Shown here in pieces: positions 23,846 through 30,405 of a stretch of DNA of 30,405 nucleotides. The DNA is from Trichomonas tenax (taxonomy: Eukaryota; Parabasalia; Trichomonadida; Trichomonadidae), in the NCBI GenBank assembly GCA_023091735.1, contig JALKBU010000623.1:1-30405 (forward strand), given 5' to 3'. The notes beneath the pieces were generated by a model. It was given only the letters and a program-made list of their open reading frames with translations, ran no database searches and had not been told where the DNA came from. The position numbers and the translations under genes were made by a program. How positions within the stretch are numbered: position 1 is the stretch's first letter; each line of letters begins with the position of its first letter.

Positions 23846-25027
23846 TTATTTCACTTTCGGCATAGCAAACTGGATTACCATGGCCGTGAGAATACCAGCA
23901 TTTACAGCAAATGGCATAAGGAAGCCAGCGAATCCAATATCTTCGGGCCTTTTGACGTCTGGATGTGAGTTTCCATACATCATACAAACAGTTCCTGAGT
24001 ATCCATTTGTGATCGCGAAAACTGCTGTCCATCCGTATGTCCAGTAAGGCTCGTTCACCTTGATGACTCCCATGATAGAGCAGATGAAGATTCCATAGAA
24101 AAGGAGTCTCGTTATGATCGGAACCCACGAAAACTTGATCGAAGGGAATGGCTTCGAATATGAGGGAATTGATCTTCCGATGAAATCAAATAAGCAAAAT
24201 GTTGATGTGATGATGACTGGTGACCAACTCTTAAGCCTTTCGGGAGATTTGACTTGAACAAGAAAGCCAGGGAACATCGATAAAGTAATGCAAAAGTTGA
24301 GGAATACGGAAATCCATTGAATCCAGATTTTGCTGAAAACGAGCCTCGAATCAGCCTTTGCAGACTTCTCAACATATTGAGAAACGAGCTTTGATCTAAT
24401 ATTTGTTTTACGCGATTTGAAAATGAAATATATTAAAGTGAAGGTTAGGATAACGGCTGCAATAGCGAAATATATAGCATTAATAACAGGTGTGTCCTTG
24501 ATTGCTTTTGTTATAAGACGAAGAGCTGATGCAATAATTCCGCATAATCCATTTCCTACGGCAACAAAAGGAATCGATGCACCATTATACTGAGCGGCAA
24601 ATGAGAATGATGATGAGAATATCGTTGATGATGTAACACCAGTGATTCCAACTAATACTAACGTTGAATAAAAAACTGCCTTCTGAGATGCCTTAACGAA
24701 AAATAAGATAGGAAGCACAGCCATAACAATGATACTTGCAATCATTGCTGTTACTAACGTTACTAGCAAATTTTTCGGCTTGAGAAAACACAAAATGAAT
24801 GCCATTAATGAGCATGGTATATTATATGCCCAGTTTAAATACATACCGATATCTTCTCTACCACTTGAAGATGCAAATATATCAATGGCATTAATAATAA
24901 TATTAAAAGCAAGAAGTCCGGCATTACCAAGCAAGAAGAACAGCATCCTCTCTAATTTCGGTGGTGCTGTTTCTGCTGCTGAAAATTCATTGAATCCACC
25001 ACTGTTTCCTAATAGTTCATGCTCCAT
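23846..25027 (-). CDS. Equilibrative nucleoside transporter (ENT/SLC29 family)
   Basis: From ATG 25027 the protein has 393 residues and about 11 hydrophobic helices. ENT marks include FFLLGNAGLLAFN in the first helix with a following Asp (IDIF), the FDFIGR motif in helix 8 (280-285), a large cytosolic loop around 203-235, and TNGY in the tenth helix (340-343). The family carries nucleosides or nucleobases across the plasma membrane. Trichomonads cannot make purines and pyrimidines de novo and depend on such uptake, so this is a key salvage gene. The open frame extends 12 codons upstream to 25063 but begins there with GTG, so ATG 25027 is preferred. The gene is intact; it is convergent with the kinase relic (44 bases apart). 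Confidence 0.9.
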   Translation of the reverse strand: MEHELLGNSGGFNEFSAAETAPPKLERMLFFLLGNAGLLAFNIIINAIDIFASSSGREDIGMYLNWAYNIPCSLMAFILCFLKPKNLLVTLVTAMIASIIVMAVLPILFFVKASQKAVFYSTLVLVGITGVTSSTIFSSSFSFAAQYNGASIPFVAVGNGLCGIIASALRLITKAIKDTPVINAIYFAIAAVILTFTLIYFIFKSRKTNIRSKLVSQYVEKSAKADSRLVFSKIWIQWISVFLNFCITLSMFPGFLVQVKSPERLKSWSPVIITSTFCLFDFIGRSIPSYSKPFPSIKFSWVPIITRLLFYGIFICSIMGVIKVNEPYWTYGWTAVFAITNGYSGTVCMMYGNSHPDVKRPEDIGFAGFLMPFAVNAGILTAMVIQFAMPKVK

Positions 25028-27176
25028 TTTATTTATTTCATCGTTTTCACCTAACGTTGCCACTTTTTTGGATTTATTTAAATCAGAAATGTTTTAACTC
25101 TCAAATTTGGTTTTTAGCGGCCAAAATTGGCAAAATTAGCATTACCATTATGTAAATGTTATAATAAACATATTATAAAAAATGGATAAGGTTAAAAGTC
25201 ACGTTTTTTCACAATTTATTTGACACTGTTTACATTAATAAAATAGTATATATGATGCTAATTATTTTTCCATCGTTTTTATTTTTGAATACTTTATTTA
25301 TATTAATCAATAATTTCAGCAAATTCATTGGGAGGCTATGAGTATAAGTTGGTGTATCACATTAAAAACATGTAATATGTGCATGCATCTATGCATATTG
25401 TCATCTCCGCAATGATTTTGTGTATTTATAAATTAAGATACTGAACAATTATTCAATTAGGAGCTTGTATTATTTGCAATATGTTACTATGTTGTTGGCA
25501 TGTGATATATTTATAATAAATATTGCTATTTACTCAATAATAAGCTGATATCAAATCGTTAATGAAAAATATGAAACGATATTATATATGTTTAACACTA
25601 CAACTATGTATTGCATCACATAAGAGTTATATTTGTCCATACATGTTTGATCTGGTTCTGACCCCCAGAGTTGATACACTTCTTTTAATTCAGATATCAG
25701 ATGAACTGAACTGTTACATTTTCGCTTTATTTCATATGTTTCTACTCTCTCCTGGATATGGGTGCTTTATTTGCATTCGGATGATATTTTGAAAAATGAT
25801 GATGAATAAGTTATATGATGTTCGAAACTATATTAATCAATATACATTTTGTATGTGTATTCATCTATATAGTTAATTCTTTTATATAGTGTATCTTGTA
25901 AAATCATCAAAATCTCATCTTTATGGTTATAACTGGAATAGAAAGACAAAAGTAACAAAAAGAGGCTTTTTGACAATCCAAAAGACGACAAAAGCCCAAA
26001 TCATGATAGGATGATGTCCAGAAGTTGGTTTTTGATGCAATGTTTGAATAATTTACAAAATTTTTCGAATTCATATTGATGCATCTAATGCCACTGATTA
26101 CAGATTGTGCACATTCAAAAAGTAATAGATGAACTTAAGGATTGGATCTCTCTCACACTTTCGTTTGCCAGATTTTAGTATGGCACCACGCCAGATGAGG
26201 ATATATACCTTCAAATAGGGATCAAACAAAATCTTTCAAAAATCACTCTTTTACGCGAATCTACTGTATTTTAACGGAATATAGTTGCATATATGAGTTT
26301 TTAGCTCGAAATTATTGATTTCTATTTTTTTTTATGCGTTTGGATTGCATCTAATAATACAACAGCATAAATCCTACACGAAATTATGTATTAACACCTT
26401 TTTATGGGTTTTTAAACAATCTAAATATTCGATTCATAATAAATAAATGTATTAATCTATCACTTTAGTAATATTTGTTTTCTGCTTTGAGTATGTAATT
26501 GATATACACTCATCATTAGCTAAAAAACAATGTTTGGTTTATATGCATATATTGTTCGAATACATTTTTTCGGGAAATCGATATAACACACTTGCATTTG
26601 ATTTTATCGCAATGCGATCCATCAAGAACTTCATAAAAGCACACGGAACAGGCAATATTCGTCGTTAATTTCAATTAGAAAAGTTGCAAATCTTATGAAT
26701 ATATAATGAAACTTATATAGTGAGGTCCCCTGTCTGAGTACTATATATCTGTGTATAACATATGGTCACATTTTAAAGTTTGCCATAAAGAATTGGGGCG
26801 AGGTCTATGGTTGTACTTTTCCACCCTAGTGATGACGGTAAGAATTTTTCCCCCTCTCTCATGAAATATAGATGTTTTCAAAAATCAAATTTTTTGTATT
26901 AAGATGATATTCTAAATAAATATGAGAAATGTTATGCATTGTTGGATTATGTGAATTGCATGATTTATTTTTGGGTTCAATCCAATAATATCTATTCAGA
27001 TAAATATATTTTTTATAAAACTAGGGGAACACTGGATAAAAATGATTGTATAAAGTAGTATTTATTATTGCAACTGAAATTGTTCAATCGTGTATAAATT
27101 GAAATTTCGAAGCAAATAAATTGAGAATTATTTGTTAATATAAAACATTTTCTATTACAAAATTCGACCGTTAAGC
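25028..27176. other. 2.1-kb AT-rich gene-poor stretch
   Basis: No intact gene is supported. A 76-codon frame at 25562-25792 shows no domain. On the minus strand 26223-26098 a frame begins DPYLKVYILI and ends NVHNL, vaguely like a C2 domain. At 26611-26667 an 18-codon frame occurs. A GC-richer patch lies at about 26790-26870 with no recognisable ORF or RNA. Confidence 0.5.
26098..26223 (-). pseudogene. Possible C2-domain relic
   Basis: The minus-strand frame contains DPYLKVYI followed by a Lys-rich SGKRKCERDPILKF, resembling the DPYV-x-V core and the following strand of C2 domains. It is only 41 codons with a stop just upstream. Could be chance. Confidence 0.2.
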
Positions 27177-27455
27177 CTAATTATGCTTTGCCTTGCCCAT
27201 TGGGCGCTTTGATGAGTTTGTCAGGGTCGGCTCTTTGTAAGCAGTGTCTGGCTGCCAGTTTGGTTTGTGCTTATTAAGGCACCACCAGTTCGGGACGAAT
27301 GCGACAAATAATGCTGCACTCACGTAAATAACTATCATCATTCCTTTGAGGTAGTTGTTGACAATGAAGGCGTAGATGATGGAGACTGGGACGCTGATCG
27401 CGAGGAGGATCGCAGATGTCCAAAACACGAAACCTTGGCTGTGAAAATCAACCAT
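27177..27455 (-). CDS. Small two-helix membrane protein, signal peptidase complex subunit 1 (SPC12)-like
   Basis: ATG 27455 encodes 92 residues with two hydrophobic helices (about 9-32 and 38-56) joined by a short polar loop, followed by PNWWCLNKHKPNWQP (55-69) and a hydrophilic Lys-rich tail. The size, the two-helix hairpin, and the aromatic/Pro-rich segment after helix 2 match the SPC12/SPCS1 subunit of the ER signal peptidase complex, whose family has a P-W-P-x-x-x-x-x-P-x-x-W motif at this place. Identity is low and other two-helix ER proteins are possible. The gene is divergent from the RRM gene, with about 450 bases between. Confidence 0.5.
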   Translation of the reverse strand: MVDFHSQGFVFWTSAILLAISVPVSIIYAFIVNNYLKGMMIVIYVSAALFVAFVPNWWCLNKHKPNWQPDTAYKEPTLTNSSKRPMGKAKHN

Positions 27456-27880
27456 GAAAAATAATATAAATAATCGTCATGCTGACAAAATGCCATATTT
27501 CTCATTTCTGTCACGTAAACTGATCATTTCCATTTCATTTCAAAAACTCAACAAATCGAATGCTGAACTTTATAAGAACACTCCCTTCATTTAGCTTTCG
27601 CTATTTCATATATTATTGGCTCCATTTTATATATCCAATCTCTCAAAAATAGCGAATTCAACTAATTTGACATGTAAATTATATCTAAAAATCACTTTCT
27701 TCGAGAAAACTTCCAAATTTAAGCATATAATAGTGTATTTTAGTTTTAAATTGAAAGGAAATATTAAATGCCTCTCATTGTATTGTGCTTGATGAGTGAA
27801 AAAGCGAGATTTATAAATGCGAAATCGAAAAATAATTGGCATGTAAAAGGAGAGAGAAATTTTGTAAAGTCAAAACCAAG
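27456..27880. other. Divergent intergenic region with motif copies
   Basis: No gene is supported. The recurring motif occurs as TGACATGTAAA at 27668-27678 and TGGCATGTAAAA at 27837-27848, the second 72 bases before the RRM gene start. Confidence 0.55.
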
Positions 27881-27904
27881 TCACTTTTAGGATGTCACTT
27901 TTCA
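27881..27904 (+). promoter_or_regulatory. Tandem initiator elements of the RRM gene
   Basis: TCACTTTT occurs twice, at 27881-27888 and 27895-27902, 14 bases apart. The second has its A of TCA 12 bases before ATG 27909, the shortest leader in the window. Two possible start sites may be used. Confidence 0.65.
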
Positions 27905-27908
27905 CAAA

Positions 27909-28667
27909 ATGTTGCAGGAATATTATGTAACGATTTCACCACTCTTTTCAAGTCCAGACAAAATCAAGGCCTACTTGAATGAAAACGGATTCCCAGACAT
28001 TAAAAAGATCGTCCCAGGAAAGGATAATTGCCAAGTTTATGTCGGCAGCGAGGAAGTTGCGAAAGAACTTCATGCAAAAATGGAATCAACATTAATCAAC
28101 GGATCTCTCATTACAGCATCTGCCCCAGTGGCCGTTGGCGTTGTTGCAGAAACACGTCCAGCAGCGCCAGCCACACCTGCGCAGTATCCAAGGCAAGAAC
28201 CACAGCAAGAAAGAAGCTACAACAACTACAGACAATCAGATTACCCGCAAAGAAATTATCCGCAGAGAGATTACGAATCGAGATCTTCATATCCTCCACG
28301 CGAGGAGCGCCGCAAAGATTATTCAAGAGAAGGAAGGTCATCAAAAGATTTGCATAGCCGAACAATATCCATATATGGATACAAACCACCAGTAACGAGA
28401 AGAATTATATTCGAAGATTTCCGAACTTATGGTTATATCAAACAAATAGAAGTGCGTGATAATACCGCTTATATTCAATTTGAAACACCGGAAGATGCAG
28501 TTTACGCGATTAAGCAGATCGAATTGAAAGATAATATAGTTCGAAATACTAGAATTAGCATTGAATTAATTCCAGATAGACCGCTTAACATTCCTACATT
28601 TTATATTCCACTCATTGTCGAAGATGAGAAAAATCCTGATAGAGATGTCAAACCACAGCTGAAATAA
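27909..28667 (+). CDS. RNA-binding protein with two RRM-like domains and an Arg/Tyr-rich linker
   Basis: The 252-residue protein has an RRM-like fold at about 4-74 (EYYVTISPLF as RNP2-like strand, NCQVYVGS as RNP1-like strand) and a second at about 151-220 (RTISIYGY as RNP2, NTAYIQFET as RNP1, then EDAVYAIKQIE helix). The linker 80-150 is low-complexity, with YPQR, SRSSYPPRE and REGRSS repeats of SR/RG type that suggest phosphorylation or methylation and RNA contacts. Such two-RRM plus SR-rich proteins act in splicing or mRNA handling in the nucleus. Aromatic residues at the canonical RNP1 positions are partly replaced, so RNA affinity may be low. ATG 27909 follows the initiator directly. I cannot name the orthologue. 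The ORF is intact. Confidence 0.7.
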   Translation: MLQEYYVTISPLFSSPDKIKAYLNENGFPDIKKIVPGKDNCQVYVGSEEVAKELHAKMESTLINGSLITASAPVAVGVVAETRPAAPATPAQYPRQEPQQERSYNNYRQSDYPQRNYPQRDYESRSSYPPREERRKDYSREGRSSKDLHSRTISIYGYKPPVTRRIIFEDFRTYGYIKQIEVRDNTAYIQFETPEDAVYAIKQIELKDNIVRNTRISIELIPDRPLNIPTFYIPLIVEDEKNPDRDVKPQLK

Positions 28668-28979
28668 AGTCAACTAGTGGAATAGAAGCAAATCCTGTTG
28701 AATAAAACAATATAAATATCAATCGTTTAGTTAAATGAAAAATTCATCGATGAAAATCCTATCAACTTCCATAAGACCACTACAAAACAACAGATTATAT
28801 TACTTCTATCCAGTTTAATTTCATATATGAAAATTTTTTATTGAAAAAAAAAAAGCACGCGATTACAGACAATATAGTCAAGCTACATTAAAGCAATAGT
28901 TTTGCGGGTGTTGAAAAAAATTAGATTTATTTTATAAAAAATTTTGAAAAATACAGAATTTAGTAATGAATATAGAATT
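28668..28979. other. AT-rich gap between convergent RRM gene and Rab relic
   Basis: I see nothing recognisable; it contains A/T runs, such as the A-run near 28844-28854. Confidence 0.55.
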
Positions 28980-29618
28980 TTATAAAACTGTATACATAAC
29001 ATCTCTTATCAAGAATGAATAAATTATATGTTTTCGCTTAAAAAACAAAAATTGACAGCAACCCTTGCTTGAAGATCCAGATTCACCTAAATTAAGCTCG
29101 TTATCATTTGCTGATGAAGATTTGATTCTTCTCCATGCTTCTCTTGCAGCACGAACGAATGCTTCACGAACATTTTCGCCTGACAAAGCAGAAGTTTCGA
29201 TAGACAATAAGTTAAGTGATCTTGCGTAATCTTCGACTTCTGCTGCAGAAATTAGCCTCTTCTGAGTAAGATCAGAATTATTTGCAACAAGGATAGTCGC
29301 AACATTAGGATCACAAAGCTGACGGACATCAGAGAGCCATGAGTTGACATCCGCGAATGATTGTTTGTCTGTAAGGTCAAAAACGAGCAATACGCAAACT
29401 GCTTCTCTAAAATATGCACGAGAAAAAGATTTAAACTTTTCCTATCCAGCAGTATCCCAAACATTGAGCTTAACTTTCTGTCCATCAATGTCTAATGTCG
29501 TCATTTCGTACTCTACACCAATTGTTGACTGTAAGTGCTCATAGAACATGTTTTCGATGAGCCTCTTTGTGAGGGCAGTTTTGCCGACGCCGCTAGAGCC
29601 GATGACGATGCATTTCAT
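28980..29618 (-). pseudogene. Rab-family small GTPase broken by a stop at the catalytic Gln
   Basis: From ATG 29618 the frame shows the P-loop GSSGVGKT (7-14), switch I STIGVEY (31-37), and WDTAG (54-58). The next codon is TAG (29442-29444), where Rabs have the catalytic Gln of DTAGQE; the following codons read EKFKSF, as expected. The frame then stays open to 28980, with the LLVFDLTD region, the guanine-binding motif changed to NNSD (usually NKxD) and ETSAL. After KGCC, the usual prenylation end, the frame continues through CAA (29051-29053) for 25 more residues, consistent with a lost TAA stop. Rabs direct vesicle traffic; this copy is probably dead unless TAG is misread or a sequencing error. 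The in-frame extension upstream of ATG 29618 starts with TTG. Confidence 0.88.
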
Positions 29619-30280
29619 TGATCCTGAGTTAAATTCAACTATTTCTTGAGTTTCTTGTGTCAAATTTTATACCAGCATTATCGTCACTCTTTCTTTCATT
29701 GATTTTTGGATACTTCTATTGATGTAATATTGATACACAAAATTTCTAACATTTTTATTGTTTTTTTATCATGAAATCTTTTTCAAAAATGATCATTTTA
29801 CATGCTAAATATATCTCCATATATTCTTCTATATTTGTACTTATTTTGATTTTCTTAAACATGTGAATTTCCTCTAGTTTTAATAGAATTTGAAGAATTT
29901 TTCAATAACATTACAACTTTTTAAGTTTTCGTCCGTGTTAAATAAATTTGATTTAAAGGACAATAGCTGTATTGGGGCATGATGCAGTGGCCGACTCCTT
30001 TCAGAATTGAAATTAAAAATAAGCTAAAATGTTATTTTTCAGTTGGACAAATGAGATTTTATCCGTGCCCTTCCGTTGGACCAAGCCCCTTTTTCGATTA
30101 ATAACACGTTCCGCCACATATCAACTAATCAAATTCCCTCTCAATTTTGGAATTAATCACCAAATGATATAAGTGATTTATCACATATATTTATATGTTT
30201 TTTTTTTCAATATGAAAACAAGTATTTGATGTCTGCGCTGTATGTCATCTAAACAAACCACTTAATTTATAATCAAATTC
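29619..30280. other. Intergenic up to the right MULE end
   Basis: No supported gene. TTTTACATGCTA, a variant of the recurring motif, lies at 29796-29807. A short open stretch FSVGQMRFYPCPSVGPSPFF at about 30039-30101 looks coding-like but is too small to call. The 9 bases before the transposon terminus are ATCAAATTC, the candidate target duplication. Confidence 0.5.
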
Positions 30281-30405
30281 GGCGTCACTGAATTTTCTAC
30301 GTCTACTCAAACATCTCGATTTTTCTCCACCAGTATGAATATTTAAGGTCTAATTTTGGTGGCAAATGAAAAATTTTCCCATCTAAAATGCTGTGGATAT
30401 ATAAA
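30281..30405. mobile_element. Terminal sequence of a MULE transposon, element continues right of window
   Basis: The terminus GGCGTCACTG begins at 30281 and the sequence is the reverse complement of 2-126 with one visible difference (CTACGTCTAC here against CTACGCCTAC). The body of the element continues beyond the window. Since the flanking 9-mers at the two window ends differ (ATCAATAAC and ATCAAATTC), the two ends most probably belong to two separate insertions. Confidence 0.75.

Noticed and set aside
25028..25063. Upstream start of the nucleoside transporter at 25063
   Set aside because: The codon there is GTG; eukaryotic genes of this type start at ATG, and the first in-frame ATG is at 25027.
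25562..25792. 76-codon open frame as a small membrane protein
   Set aside because: Hydrophobic by AT-rich composition only; no conserved pattern, no initiator upstream, and an unremarkable context.
26790..26870. Spliceosomal or other structured RNA gene in a GC-richer patch
   Set aside because: No recognisable snRNA core sequence, box or pairing could be found by eye.
29442..29444. TAG reassigned to Gln in this genome
   Set aside because: The copy has other lesions (NNSD, lost terminator), trichomonads use the standard code, and at least one other relic frame ends at TAG (1505-1507); a pseudogene is simpler.
1..30405. The whole window as one 30-kb transposon with 125-bp terminal inverted repeats
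   Set aside because: The miniature element with its 9-bp duplication shows the repeat terminus faces inward at both ends, and the two flanking 9-mers differ; two separate insertions explain it better.

Overview
The window looks like nuclear DNA of a parabasalid protist (trichomonad), most probably Tritrichomonas or a close relative. The reasons are: AT-rich DNA with intronless genes; the trichomonad-type initiator TCACTTT only 12-42 bases upstream of several start codons; degraded Maverick/Polinton-like material; relics of typical expanded trichomonad families (CAMK-like kinase, cathepsin L-like peptidase, Rab, beta-helix-like surface proteins); and an archaeal-independent, clearly eukaryotic gene set. 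The species call is inference; no ribosomal RNA is present to settle it.

Layout. Both window ends (1-126 and 30281-30405) are the same terminal sequence of a Mutator-like (MULE) transposon in inverted orientation, and each element runs out of the window. A 132-bp foldback miniature of this element sits at 16685-16816 with a 9-bp target duplication, which fixes where the transposon terminus is. From 1.3 to 2.8 kb there is an AT-rich Maverick-like remnant (probable DNA polymerase B relic and a small ORF, both on the minus strand). From 3 to 12.6 kb lies the conserved core: an Aurora-like kinase, a discoidin-like fragment, a coiled-coil protein, and a complete TOR kinase (2199 aa) on the minus strand. 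This block is bracketed by two apparently identical 343-bp inverted copies of the Sec61-gamma gene including its promoter and 3' end. From 14.4 to 17.1 kb there is a second Maverick-like remnant with a Fic-domain protein as probable cargo, whose downstream gene is broken by the miniature MULE. From 17.1 to 23.8 kb is a graveyard of relics: foldback repeats, beta-helix-like surface protein pieces, a cathepsin L pseudogene, a glutaredoxin relic, a third Maverick-like fragment, and a kinase that has lost its N-lobe. One intact short coiled-coil gene lies among them. From 23.8 kb on come an equilibrative nucleoside transporter, a 2-kb gene-poor stretch, a small two-helix membrane protein resembling signal peptidase subunit SPC12, a two-RRM RNA-binding protein, and a Rab GTPase broken by a stop at its catalytic Gln.

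Functionally, the intact genes are housekeeping: growth control (TOR), mitosis (Aurora), ER translocation (Sec61-gamma, possibly SPC12), nucleoside uptake (ENT) and RNA handling. No operon-like pathway links them; the main story is mobile-element traffic and gene decay around a conserved core. The most notable observations are the MULE terminus and its microhomology-derived miniature, the inverted Sec61-gamma cassettes, a recurring TTTACATGTCA intergenic motif, substitutions in the TOR FRB domain that predict rapamycin insensitivity, and the Fic protein in a mobile element with a small partner ORF.
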